Below, in pieces: positions 47,836-62,000 of a stretch of 64,000 nt of DNA. The stretch is from assembly GCF_020184175.1 (NCBI RefSeq), contig NC_065532.1:9238001-9302000 (forward strand), given 5' to 3'. This DNA comes from Aphis gossypii. Taxonomy: Eukaryota > Arthropoda > Insecta > Hemiptera > Aphididae. The notes below the pieces were generated by a model, which was given only the letters and a program-made list of their open reading frames with translations, did no database searches and was not told the origin of the DNA. How positions within the stretch are numbered: the first letter of the stretch is position 1; each line of letters starts with the position of its first letter. The position numbers were made by a program, and so were the translations under genes.

Positions 47836-50800
47836 ATGGAGGATTGTTCGCATTTCACTGTACATCATTTATCGTCTATTGAAAAATGTGCTGAATTCTT
47901 ACAACATGTATGTATTCTTTTATCTACCTTAGAATTTTCAAAATTAGCATTTTTGCTTATACCGATGTACATTTTATTTTAGCACACCGGTACTCTGACT
48001 TGCTGTGTATGTAAGTCAAAAAAGCCTGAAGTATGGTTTTGCATAAGTCCAGATTGTTTGCAGGCGTTCTGTTACGACGGAGGGTGCGATCACAGCTATC
48101 TTCATTTCAAAGTATCAATCATTTTTTTAGTTAATTATCTCAAAGTTAAAGAATTATACAACATGGGAATTTTTATGATTTGTAGGAAAACAAAACTCAC
48201 TGTTTGCATCTCAGTCTTCCTTCTATGCGCTTGTGCTGTTATTTATGTGTTAAAGAGTGTAACATTGAAAACAATACAAGATCATTGAATGGAGTACGCC
48301 GTGGTTCTAATTGTTCAATAGAATTTTGTCGTAATACTGCAGTAGCAAATAACAGTGGTGAATCTGCTGATGAAGACAGTGATGATGAGTATAGACTGAC
48401 CAAAGATCATAAGCCCACCGGTAGTTAATTAAAACTATTGTTTATGTATTAAATTAGCAACTTAATTTATTTACTAAATATTGTAAAGGTAATTTTATTT
48501 CATTGGAATTTATGTTGATGCAACTATTATAGGTCTTACTGGTCTACAAAATATTGGCAACACGTGTTATATGAATGCTGCACTCCAAGCGTTATCAAAT
48601 ACGCCACCATTAACTGATTACTTTCTAACATGTTTTCCCGAATATCCATGCCACCAATCAGAAAAACCTTTAAATCTATCCAGAGCTTATCATCGCCTCA
48701 TTCAAGAAATATGGCATACCAAACGTCCTGGCTATGTCACTCCCACGTCAATTCTATATACAATGCGTAGTGTAAGTTATACTTTATATTATTTGTAATT
48801 TTTTATAATTAAAATCTATTATCTATTACAGGCATACCCAATGTTCAGAGGATTTCATCAACACGACACACAAGAGTTTTTAAGATGTTTTATGGATCAG
48901 TTACATGAAGAACTAAAAGAACCAGAACTTGAAATTGTCCCATCTAGAAGACATTCATATAAAGGTATTTTTGATCACTATTCAGCAATCAAATTTTAAC
49001 ATTTCATAGATATATTATATAATTTTTATTAAATTTTTTTTAGGCACTTCAAGGAAACAAAGTTTAGAACAAAATCATTTGGCTATTCCAGAAGAAGATA
49101 ATGATGAATGCTCAGACAATGACGATGAACTCAAGTCTTTGACAAATGCTGATAGTAGCTCCGAAGGTGTGGACGAATATGAAACTTGTGATTCTGGTGT
49201 AAGTGAACGCAGTTCTTTATCTGAAGAGACATCAGAACGAATGAATTTGACCAAAAAACTAGAACGTCATCTGTTTGCTAAAATGAATCATGGAAATAAA
49301 ATAACAATGTGTCAAAAAAATAAAAAGTATCATGTTAAATACAACAGTATAATTTCGGAAATATTTGATGGAAAGCTTTTAAGTTCAGTTCAATGTTTAA
49401 CGTGCAACCGGGTAAGTTCTTTATAAGTAATTTTACCTTCTAATATTATCAAATATTAATATGAATTGTATTCCTATTAAAAGCAAAGCAATTTATTTAT
49501 ATAAATTACAAAATGCCTACTTAATACATTAAATAAATTTAACCAAACTCATCAAATGACCTCCATGTTCTTAATGTATTTTATCTTGTCACTGCGTTTA
49601 AGATTAATGGTTGTTAATGGTGCTTAATACTTAAAATATTTTAAATTCTTTATTCCATTAATATAACTAAAATAAAATTATCCTTGGTCTGTAATTACTA
49701 CTCATTAATGCTAATGATGTATTAATACTCTATATAACATAAACAAATTTAGAAAAAGTTAAATTGTATATTTTCAAGTATATTTGTTTGTTAGGCATTA
49801 CTTTTGATTGAGTGTTATGAATTGTTTTAAAAATATGAAATTAAAAACTACGCATACAAAAAACCAAATGAGATGTGCACCTTGACCATGATTACTTAGT
49901 TACATTTGACTAAATATTATGTAATAATTGCATATTATGTAGTATATAAATGTGCATTGTTTTTCTTAATTTATGTATTTTTCCAAAAATTAAACTAAAA
50001 ATACTAAAATTTGATTTTTCTTTTTGATGAGCTTGATTCTTAATATTTTATAGAGAATTGTAATTTCTCATTGTATAATTTTGGAATAATTAATTATAAT
50101 ATTTGATAATTAATATGATTCTAAAAATTTGAATAATTACTGATTATGTATTATTATTATTGAATAAATATTTATAATATTTAACAGTTTTTTTTTTAGA
50201 TTTAACAAATTAAATTTTATAACAATTTTATACATCATATATTTATTTTTTTATAACATAAAAAAATGTGCAATTTAGCTTTATGATCCTTTGATTCCTT
50301 ATGTAATAATTTTGTTTTTTGTTGTATTTATATTTAATTTACATTTTTTAGTTAATAAACTAATAATTATCTCTTGCATTATAGGTATCTTCAAGGGTTG
50401 AAGCCTTCCAAGATTTATCTCTTCCTATACCTACTCGTGACCATGTTACTGTTTTACACCAAAGTTCAACCAATTTGTGTTCAGTACACAAATTGTCAGA
50501 CATATACACAAATCAACAAGTAATTAAGATTTATTTTACTAATTAGAGACATTATAATATATTGATAATAATATACTGTATTGGTTATAGATTCTGAGCA
50601 GATCAAACAATATATTGGTTTAACAATGTGATTTTAATTTTTCCCTAATAGTTTTTCTAGTATAATCAATGTAGTGTATAAAAAAGAATATGCAAATTAC
50701 AGTCATGATCTGTAATTCATAATTAATCTGTAACCACACTTATAACTCATAATCTTATGTTGTAGAATAAATGTAAACGTTATGCTATATTTTGACCATT

Positions 50801-53800
50801 CAACATTTTTATTTTAACTTTTTGGTTTGTTATAACATTTTGCTCATTTCTGGCGTAGAATATATTCAATGTTGAATTTTTTAAATATATTTTTTTTGAA
50901 TATCTGCATTTCTAGTAGTCTTTAGTAATAGGAGTATTGCTCAAAAATGTTTTATTTTTAAATTTTGATTAATATTATTTTCAAAATCAATTGAAAAACA
51001 TATCACAACATTTTGTTATTTCAATATTTTATAATGATGTATTTGTGTTGTTATTAATTTATTTTTGTTCTTTCAGAATTGGATCTTTTGGTTTTGGGAT
51101 ATGATGTCTAAATGGATTTGGGGCCCAACAGTTGGTTTACATGATTGTTTAGCAGCATTCTTTAGTGCTGACGAACTTAAAGGTGATAACATGTATAGGT
51201 ACGAAAAAGTAAATTAAACTATAAATTCTTTTATTTTAATATAATCTTATCTTTTAGCTGCGAAAAATGCAAAAAGCTGCGTAACGGTATAAAGTTTTCT
51301 AAACTTCTCGAATTACCTGAAGTCTTGTGCATACATCTAAAGAGATTCAGGCATGAATTGATGTTTTCATCAAAAATAACTTCATATGTAACATTTCCTA
51401 TCGATGGTGTAGACTTGCGACCATATGTTCATAAAGGTATGTTTAGATCAATATTATATTATTGTTAAAATTCTGTTTAACTTATAATAAATACAATTCT
51501 CTTGGTATATATAGATTGTACATCTCAAGTGACAACATACAAACTAGTATCAGCTATTTGTCATCATGGTACAATTGGTAGTGGTGGTCATTACACATGC
51601 TATTCATTAAATCCAATAAACGAACAATGGTATGAATTTGACGATCAGTGTGTCACTTTAGTATCAGCTGAAACTGTTCGGGGTTCAGAAGCATATGTTC
51701 TTTTCTACAAGTATGTACATAATTGTAAATGTATTTTATTAATTTTGCTAACAATAGTGAAAAAATGTTGTTACATATTTTTCATAATTATAATTGATTA
51801 CAATGTTCATTTATATATTTTTAGAAAAAATAGTCCAATAACTAATAGAATTAGAACTCAAATGCGACAAGTTCAAGTGAACAAGAGTCTGCCCAATTGT
51901 TCTCAGGAAGCATGTTTTATTTCGACTAGATGGTTATCCAAGTTTAATACATTTGCTGAACCAGGCCCTATAGATAATTATGATTTCATGTGCCACCACA
52001 ATAGAGTAAAGCCGACTCATGAATCACAAATCAATCATTATGCTACAATGGTTTCTGGACAAATTTGGGATTATTTACATAGCAAGTAAGTACAATTTCA
52101 TTAAAAAATTGAAATGATTAACTAATAACTTTATAATTAGATTTGATGGTGGACCAAAATGCACCAATAATCAGCTACAAAGATGTGAAGTATGTTATGC
52201 TGAGTATATTGAGATGATGCTCAGGAATAGAGCTGAGACGGAAACAAAAAACTTTGCTAAACTCAGAGAGGAGTCAAGTTCACATGTAATGTATAATATT
52301 TTAAAATCAGTTTTTTATAGTTATTACTGTATATTTTTTTATAATAAATGTAAAACTTTTTTGTCTTAAAAACATTCATTTTAGAAAATTTATGTTCAGA
52401 AAAATCATTTTAGTGTTGTTAGTTATAATATAATTATAATTTCATGATCTTTGATTTTGATATTTTAATTTTTAAGCAAATTATGAGAATTTTTAATTTA
52501 CTTTACTTTACATACTCATCATTTGTTTAAGCAATGCAAAATAATAGATAAATAAATAATATTATAACTTAAATATGAATCAACTCATTATTAATAATTT
52601 ACATAAATAAAGTTATTTACTAGCAATACACAATTAGATTCTGCTAAATGTAAATTTACTAAGTTGCATGTTTTTAAGATATAATAACACACGAAGGTGG
52701 AAAATCATCTTAAAGTTATTTGTTTGGTAACAATGATGACAAAAAAATTATTAATTTCAATAATTTGTAATCAGACTAACTAACAATATATTACAACTGA
52801 TGATTTGTATAAGTAAATTTTTAAATTTTAGTACTTGTTATGATTTTTAAATGTGCTGCAGTATTCATGTAAACTTATCTTAATTTTTATGTTTAGGATG
52901 GATTAACCGAGTATGCTATATCAATGAGTTGGTTCAAATGCTGGGATTCATTCTTGAATGGTATTATAAGTGAACCACCCGGGCCAATAGATAACTCAAA
53001 GTTGATTGATAAATCAGATGGCCAAACTTTAGGTATTTTACATAGTTAACATATTAGTCATGTTTATCTTATTTTATTTGTTTATTGTTATTGAGAAGAA
53101 GCTGACTATGTAACTGTATCTGAAATCCAATGGGAATACTTGTGGAAGATATACAGTGGTGGTCCTGTTGTTGAAATTAAAGAACTCCAAGTGCCGTAAG
53201 TTGAACATATTTTTTTAATAATTAAAATGTGGTATATAATTGTTTATTTCTAATTAGGGTTGAAAATATTGCTGATGCTAATTTAAACCAAACTAACACT
53301 TCTCTAGAAAAACTGTGTGAAGTTGATGAACCTATACAAGAAGAACCAGATAAAAGTAATTATTTTTAGTCATTAATTTAATTTTTTAATATATTTTTTT
53401 AATTCAGTGTTTATTTGATATAGTTTTTAATCATCATGTTAGAAACTTTTATTTGAATATTTGGTCTATAAATAACTTCTTTTTAAATATAATCTGCTTT
53501 GATTGTATTTATGATTAGTCTAGAGTACCTAGGATAAAATTTTTTAATTGAAAACCATTTAATTAAAAAAAAATGATCCAAACATTTTATCAATTAACCT
53601 TTAAATTACATACTGAACTTTGGCATGAATTATTTTCTTTGGATTATAAAATGTAATAGATTTAATCGTGTAATGTGATCGTATTCAATATTATAACCAT
53701 CAAGTTTTAAAACACCATTGATAATAGTTTTAGTTTTTTAAAAAATTATTTAAAATATGTGTATTGTTGTGTAAACCAAGTATCACCAATTAATATTTTT

Positions 53801-54796
53801 TGAGGGCCTCTTTAGGAATACAAGACATTTTTGAAGGCCATAAATTCAAATCCAATTAAAATTAAGGCAAATTTAAAAATTCAATTGAATATTGATGAGA
53901 ACATAAACCTCTTTTACTAAAAAAAAACTTATTTTAAACAATATATTTATTTATTGCGAGCCATATACAGTTCTTCCATTGATCACATGTCTATACCCCA
54001 AGTATAAACAGTATTAATAATAAACCGAGTTTTTCTTTCAGAATTGTAAATTCAATTATCAGAGCATCATCTATATTCATGTTTAAATTTAGAATAGAGC
54101 ATTTATACAATATGAGATTAGTCTCTTTGCTAAAATGAACAAAATTTTTGTATCAAATCTGAACCATTTATCCTGTTTTTTTATTTTATTTTAGAGAATG
54201 TAAATTTTGTACAAGCTCATAATTGGTATAGTTTAATGCACTGATTTTAATGGATCTATAATCTGTTTAAGTTATGAAACGTAGTCGACTGCAACCAGTT
54301 TTTGTCAGGCAATACTTGTTTGTTTATCCTTACTGAGTCAACCATATGTAAGTTACTGTGTATAATGAGGACCATACCCCTACACAATCAGCTACTGACT
54401 ACATTTCCTAACTTAAACAGAGTATAATTTATTAATATCTGTTAGTATGTATCACTTGTATGGATTGAAGGTGTATACATTTAATATCGATAGAAACATA
54501 TGAATTAGGTTTTTGATGTACAATGTTTAATACAATTGTAAACAATTAACTTCCAATCTTTTTTCAATGAAATCCTTTTTAATAAAATTAAATATTAGAT
54601 TGTTTAATAATTTTGTTGAATTTTACATAAATAAATATTTTAACTAATTGGTTTTAAATGCTGTTTTTTTTTATTTTTAGTAACTTTCGAGACTGAAAAA
54701 TTAGAAATATCCGGTCAAGATCCAGATGATGAACCAATGACTCTTATTACAGATGAACAACAACCAGAGTGTTCAGTGGTGAAGAAAATAAATTAA
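47836..54796 (+). CDS. Ubiquitin carboxyl-terminal hydrolase 20/33
   Basis: A cysteine deubiquitinase of the USP20/USP33 family. Sixteen exons join in phase: 47836-47907, 47983-48111, 48186-48420, 48533-48771, 48832-48964, 49044-49411, 50385-50519, 51077-51198, 51258-51436, 51515-51710, 51825-52085, 52141-52285, 52897-53032, 53096-53195, 53258-53355 and 54681-54796. They encode 887 residues (human 914 and 942). In order: a ZnF-UBP finger (CCVCKSKKPEVWFC onward, exons 1-3), the Cys box NIGNTCYMN with Cys157, HDTQEFLRCFMDQLHEEL, an acidic insert (exon 6), FFSADELKGDNMYSCEKCKK, the His box GSGGHYTCY with His563 and WYEFDD with Asp580, then two DUSP domains (exons 11-14). The exon 14 start could be 53096 or 53099, both in frame. 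The tail after DUSP2 is acidic. Confidence 0.96.
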
Positions 54797-54857
54797 AATA
54801 TAATGACATTGTTTTTATTAATAATTTCACATACAATAATAACTTAATTAATATATA

Positions 54858-54863
54858 AATAAA
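54858..54863 (+). terminator. Candidate poly(A) signal of USP20/33
   Basis: AATAAA about 62 bases after the stop codon, followed by T- and GT-rich sequence. Confidence 0.5.
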
Positions 54864-55530
54864 AATGTGCGTTTTGTATAGTTTTGGGTATTTGTATAGT
54901 TATATTAATAGGCTGGTAAAGTTATAAGGTTAATCTAAAAAAATGTATGTTATTAGTTTATTTATTACTATTTATTTGCATTTAGACAACAAAAAATTGT
55001 TACCTAAAATAATGTTATTATTTTGTGTTTTTCTACCATTTTCTCTTCTTATGGTGATTTTATTTTGTTTGTTATTATTATTTTTATTATTATAAAACAT
55101 CTGGTGGCATTTTATCATACCGTTTGTGGTTTATTTGTTTTATATTCAAAAACTGTGTGTGTTATGTATTTTTTTCCCCATTAAAAAAAAAAAAAACATT
55201 TTGTTACTTTAAACTTTTTATTTTATTTCATTTAAAACCCTTAACGATTAAAAGACATTCATAATAATATTAAAATGTTAAAACTTAAAACATTGTGTTG
55301 GTTAAAAATGACGATGTTTGAGAAGAGTAATACCGATTGAAATATAGGTACGATTAAAAAGATGAACAGAACATAATAGTATGTATCATTAAGTATTGTA
55401 GATGTATTCGAATGAAAATAGTTTTTTTTTTTTTTTGTCTACATTGTTGTGCGTTATCTTACAATTAGGATCAGTCTTAGGAGATAAAAAAATAGAAGTA
55501 AGTTTGGATGTGTGAGGCATATACAGCGCG

Positions 55531-55533
<3 letters not shown>

Positions 55534-55561
<28 letters not shown>

Positions 55562-55604
55562 ATAGTAGTAGTAGTAGTAGTAGTTGTTGTTGTAGTAAAT
55601 AGTA
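55534..55604. repeat. (TAG)n microsatellite
   Basis: About 20 near-perfect TAG units with one TAA and a TTG variant block, in the presumed 3' UTR of the minus-strand gene. Confidence 0.9.
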
Positions 55605-55764
55605 GTCAGTGGAGTAGTAGTAGGTTAACAGTAATGATGATGAAAGAATTTTTATTTTTGAAAACTATATATTATGTTCATATCTCGTCGACCGAGAGAT
55701 CATGTAATGTACACATTATCAGCAGTCAATATTCAACAAGGGTTACTACACAGTGTGAGTGTAC

Positions 55765-55791
55765 GTGTATATGTATGTGTGTGTGTGTGTG
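55765..55791. repeat. (TG)n microsatellite
   Basis: Short alternating GT tract within the same 3' UTR. Confidence 0.8.
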
Positions 55792-56022
55792 AAGTATAGT
55801 ACGAGTAAAGCAAGTATGACAGGAGAAGTAAGAGGAGCAGGATTATGTCTATCATCGACGACATTAATATGAAATAACAATATTTTCCGTCGCCATCTTC
55901 AGCGGGATGGTACGGAAATTATGAAATCGGCCCTCGCGGGGACCTACAGTGACAGATGCGTTTCCTCGTCCTAGTTCCGGTCTGGCAGTCGTATCGTCGT
56001 CGTGGTCCGTCGGTGGCGGCTG

Positions 56023-59000
56023 TCATCTAGAAACAACGGCCGCGGAAGTCGTGGCCGAGGCCGCAGCCACCGCCGCCGCCGCCGCCACGTCGTCTAGGAA
56101 GTCTGACGACAAGTCCACTTCGAGCGTCGTTTCATCGCCGTAAGTAGTCGTCATCGTCGTAGTTTGCTTGTCAGCGGACTGTAGTTGTGGTCCGCGGAGC
56201 TGTAGGACCGTCGGGTGCGCGGAGCCCGAAGACGCGACGACAACGAATTCGCCGCCAGGCAGTATTTCGAACGCCGTTATTGGGTTGGTCGGAGTGAACT
56301 CCGAGACGAGTTGACCTGTAGAGACAGTTTAAACAAAATAAAAACGTAAGTTCCTACGACTTATGAGTATATTATAATAAACAATATCGTGTTTACTATT
56401 TAAATAGGCACCTACGTTAATTGTTTCATTTTTAATCTTCTTATTATTATTCACATTTCGCTCTCAACTATATGGCATCGACCATCCTTATCTTTTACCT
56501 CCATTGGGCTCTTTGTGCTTCACCTATGATTTTTTTCGCATCAGCTATTTTTGTGTCACTCTCTATTATTTTTATCTATCCGTCTGGCGTCTGACCGTCT
56601 TTTATTCAGTTTTCCTTTCTCTCTTTCTTTCTACACATTTTATATCAATTATAACTCATATTTTAAGTTATATTCGGGTTTATCTCGGATCGGGAGGATG
56701 CATTTTGTGTATTACAACAATGATAACATCTAGATTTGGTATCGAGACTCGATAGCAGTTATAAAGCACAACGATCGTAACACTATACTAACCGGTTGTG
56801 ACGTTCCAGAGTTTGATCGTACGGTCTCGGCCATGCGTGTCCAGCGACACGAAAGAACCGCCGGTTGGATCCAGTCGGAGGCTAGTGACTGGTGCTACGT
56901 GGCCGCTGAGCGTCCACCGGCAGTTACCAGTAGTCAGGTCCCAGATGCATATGTGGCCGTTATCATGGCCGCTTAGGACACACCCGTCCTTGGACGATAT
57001 GTCTAGCGCCACGCAGTTCATGCCGGGTTTCCACTTTTTGAACAGCGTACCCGACTGCAGGTCGTACACCACTATGAAGTTAATCCCGGGCTCGGGCTCG
57101 GACTCGTCGATTTCCTATGCGAGGAAAATAAAGGATGAACTATTAATATCATAACGAATTAGGTACGGGTGCAGTGCAATGAACTTCGGTGCACTAAGTG
57201 ATCGTCAGTGTCATTCTATTACGGTTGTTCGCGGCGATTTTCAAGACCATAACTAATAAGTAACATTTGAAAAATAAATTTCAGGTAATAAATTTATGTC
57301 AATGGTTTTAATTTGTTGATATTTAAGTTATATTCGTGTTATACTATCACAGCATTTCACAACTTTACAAGAGTGCTATAAGTAGGTAATCAAAAATGTA
57401 TAAACCTAATATAGACTATAACTCGTGTTTAACTTAATATTTTATTAATTATCTGAATATTGAATTGATTATGAGACATATTGTTGATGCAAGTTACTTA
57501 TGTTAGCTAGTATGTTGTATGTATATAATGTACATATTATTATCTTAGATGTATTTGGATAGAATTAGTTAGGTACTAAGTCGTTTGTTAATTGACAGTT
57601 ATACAAAATATAAAAAGTATTTAGTATTATATGATAACAATAATTTTTAAATATTATTGACGGGACCCAAAATAAGAAAATGAAAGAAATATTACTTGAG
57701 CGACACAGCACACGTAGTGACCCTCGTAAGTGATGGCCGCTAGTCGCGTGACAAATTCGTGGTACGGTATGCGCAAGTCGTACATCAACTGTCTGGAGGT
57801 CAAGTTCCACACGAGCAGTGGGAAAGGTTTTTGCGTTTCGTCGCCACACACCATGACTCTGCAACAAAAATAACGATTGATTAAAAATAAAGCACCAATG
57901 AATCGTTGTACGATCATTGTCATTCTTCACTTTACCTTCCGTTTCCGGACACAAGCAACGAGTTCAAAAATCTATCTTCGCCGGCTTTGAAGTACGCCTC
58001 GATCGTACCCGTTTCGATGTCGATCAGATTCACGTGCATCCGACTTCTGGCCAACGCCACGAGTTTTGTAGAACTGTGCAAGCCAAAATAAGGCATGTTT
58101 TGATTCATCACTCCTGTGGAAAAAATGAAAAGCTGCGCATTTAATAATAATAATTGCAGTTTTTTTTCATTAGGGATTACATTAGCCGCGATAGCACAAT
58201 ATAATAGAATTATAATTTTTCAATATTAATATATTAATATACGAATAATTATTTTTGTTCCGATTCCAGGCTTTCAAATTTGATTATACCGATTCTGATT
58301 TTGGTTCTGCTTTATATCAAATCCCGAGATGCCGATATTCTGCACTGCAGATGCGAATTAGGTTTTCAAAGTTTAAATTAGATTAGCAAATAAGGAATAA
58401 GGATTGATGAAAAAATATGTTTAGCTCTTACAAGATTCACCGCTGCTGTAATATGTACCATAATGACAAAAAAAGTTGTTAGGTACTTTAAATAATTATA
58501 TAGAATATTGTATTATATATTTGATTAATTCAAAAACCTAATAAAATAAAATTCTTAAAAACTAAAGAAGTACACAATACACAACATTTCGCGGTACTTT
58601 TTAAGAAAATTAATAAGGGTTCCGGTAAGCCATCAGGTTCCAATCCAATGCATGGAAACTATAATGACAAATAAGTCTTAATTGTTTTAATGCTATAAAC
58701 ATACCTTTCAGTTTACTGATCACTTTTCCAGTCGCCAAGTTGATAACGATCAGCTTTCGTTCGCACAGCACTATACAACGCTGATTGTCGATCAGTTTCA
58801 GCGCGGTCGGATGGAGGATTCCCTTGAGCGTCCGTACTCTCGAACACCTGTACACCCAAATACGTGGACCCAAAAAAAGAAAACCTGTCAAGTCGACTTC
58901 CCCGACGGTCTTATAATATATTCGGGGGAACTCACGTGTGTATGTTCCACACGCTTATTTCTTTCTGCTCGGTGCTGACGGTGATCACATAATTCGCGTC

Positions 59001-62000
59001 GTCGTTGAATCGTTTGACTAAGTCGAACCTCCCCGTGGCACCGGGGCTCTCCGAAAGCAACGCAATGGATTTGGACGACTGCGTTTCAGCGTCCACAGGA
59101 ACTAGAGGCATCAGTGTCGGGAAAGGAGGCGCGTTTATTAGGGCCCGGTACCGGTCGGCCACCGGTTGGTACAGTGACATCTGCGAGAACAGCTGATTCC
59201 CGTTGTCCATCACGGCTGGCAGGGCAGACGACAGGAAGTCTTTGAGAAAACGTACTTCCGGCTCTTGGGCGTGAGCAGAAAGTTCATCCATTAACTGTAT
59301 AGAAGAATATAAGAATGATAGTATTAAGTACACCCTGATATATAATGTTATAGTTTGTTAAGGGACAAGAAAACATGATGCTAAAAACGGAACAACCCCG
59401 TTCCAATTGTTGTCAAGTTTATACTTTTATAATCTGAATATTACTGCGAATGTAATGCACTAAAAACTGTTAAATATATTGAAACCTTTAAATAGATTGG
59501 CAAATTCAATACCTACTCTATAATATATTAAACGGTTATCTTCGATAATAGTAGTGAAACCTAACCGAATACTTGACTTACTTGGAGCACCGTCCCATGA
59601 TTTAGTTTTTCTAAAACCCAGTCAAGGTTGTTGAAAAATTTGTTGATCGCTTCGGCTCGGTCCATCAGGCGAGTGCATTCGTCCAGTTTCCTGCGTTTCT
59701 GCAAACTCTTCTTACCATATTCGTCATCCACCTGTCATCGAACAGTGAATATAATATACCGTCAAAACTCAAAATAATTAGGTAAACTATTTAGATTCGT
59801 AGTTTTAAAAGACAGAATGATTATACTTAAATGTGTTTATTTTATAATCAAAATTATACTAATACAATTGGAACAATTCTCGAGAAGAATTAAACCGCAT
59901 TATTATTTATTTAATAATTGAATATATTTCTCAATTTCCCAACATAAATACACATTTTTTATACACCATTTTTTAAACATTGATAAATATTTCACTTATG
60001 AAATAATAATAAGTAAAAATAAAAACAAAAATAAATCAATTTTATTATTTACATATAAGCATATTATATATCTCATCGTAACATATAAATTATTTAATTT
60101 TAATACATATATATTTGTGTATTATAGTTGAGTATACTTACATAAAACAATAAACAAATTCTAAGAAAAATAATAAAAATTTTGTTACGGGTTGAGTACT
60201 TTATTTTGAGTGAACTTAAAATAATTTTGGGACCCTTACTAAAGTCACGCATCTGCATGACTGCACGGTGTATACCTGGTTTTCGTAGTACAAAAGTATT
60301 TTCTCCTTCATGCGCTGTATAGATGTACTATAACGCCGATTAGCTACTTCGGCCACTATGGCGTTTTTCCACCTGGTCGTCGCGTACAGATCCGTTTTGA
60401 ACCAGTACAAAAACGACGACATAAGCTCGTTAAACGTCGCCCATAAGAGACCGGCTGAAGTCGAAATCGCTAAAATATGATACATTAATACATTAACATG
60501 TAATTCGTTTAATGGTTGGATTATCTAATTACGAGAAAAATTAAAAAATAGGGAAAATATAAATGAGTAATAACTAATAAGTAATAAGTAATGACAATTA
60601 AAAAATATTTAAATAAATATTGATATATAAATCTTGTTTTTTAAAATTATTTTTAAAAAGAGCAATATTATAATATTTTTTTCTTAAGTTTTATCAAAAA
60701 GAGAGCGATTTTGTTCTGTATTATTATTTTTCGGGAGAAAATTTGTGTGATTTTTTTATTTTTTATTTATTACAAACATTCATGGTATGGGTTTAGTTAC
60801 GATGAGGCCTTATGTACAATTTATCAATCCTCGCAACAGTCTCGACCGACACATTTCTTTTTTATAAAATATAACGTTTCACATTATAGCCTTACATATT
60901 ATACGAATATTACATTATTAATAACATACCAGTAACGGAAAGGTCTGAAGACAGTAATTCAACCAACTCCGAATCGAGTAAACCGTATCGGGTAGCACAC
61001 ATGAGGCCAATCACTGAGGAAACCTTAAAGAACATAATACAAGTAAAAATTATTTGTTGATAATAATATATTTACGACATTTATATTATGAAGCATATAA
61101 GCCGTTTATAAACTTTCGATTCTGAAGCGTTAACAAATCTATTTATTTATTCGTATGTCGCCGACCGCCGTTATAAATGTAAAAGATTACAAGCTGTTTT
61201 AATTGCTTCGAAACTGTTTAAAAGTAGTCGAATGATTTAAAATATAAATAAACAATATCAACTGATACTTGTATCTTGTTTATTATTTATATTTTATACA
61301 TCGCAGCCGCAAATTCTGTTAAATAATTGTACATATTTTTTATGTAGGTATAAAATAAACTTTAGTTGTATTGTACCTTGTTTTTGCCGAGATGAGATTC
61401 AATGTTGTCGAAAATAGCTTCCACCCAATTTTCCGACGAAGATGGTTGTTTTGAGTTTCGTATCTTAGAACACAGCAAGCTGACTTGAAATTCCAACCAT
61501 GTTTTGGCAGCCACCGTTTTGTGTTCGGTTTTTATCGTTTCGCCACCGATCGGCCGGATGATCGCTGCCGATAATAAGGAGTCGATTTCTTTGTCCGTTA
61601 TGTCCCCTATCTATAAATATAATAAAATCTAGTATAATTTACTAAAATATGACCATGGGGATTGATGTTAAATGTACGCGGAAATCAATAATATAAATCA
61701 TAATAATCCTTATAGGTTAATAAGTTATAACTTATAACCAACCCGTATATAAGAATCCATGGTTTTTATGGTCTGACGCAATCGATTTAGGTATGCTGAA
61801 GGCTCCGAGGCTGACACTACGATCTTGACGTTTTTGGGCAGCGACTGCGGTATCCAATCCACTAAATCATTCTCGAACTATACAAACAACGAACATGACG
61901 TAATGAAAATAAAATAAACGGCAATAACTTTATATAGGTATACAAGGGCATATTTTAGGAGGGGCGATAGGGGCCCCCCTAGACATTGTTGAATGTGATT

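Larger units (their letters stand above)
54797..56022. other. Convergent 3' UTRs of USP20/33 and the NWD-like gene
   Basis: AATAAA for USP20/33 lies at 54858-54863. The minus-strand 3' UTR of the NWD-like gene runs leftward from 56022 through two microsatellites toward AT-rich sequence near 55200. No other gene is seen. Confidence 0.5.

Noticed and set aside
55949..56143. Plus-strand alanine/serine-rich ORF
   Set aside because: It is antisense to the last exon of the NWD-like gene and reflects its GCG repeat.
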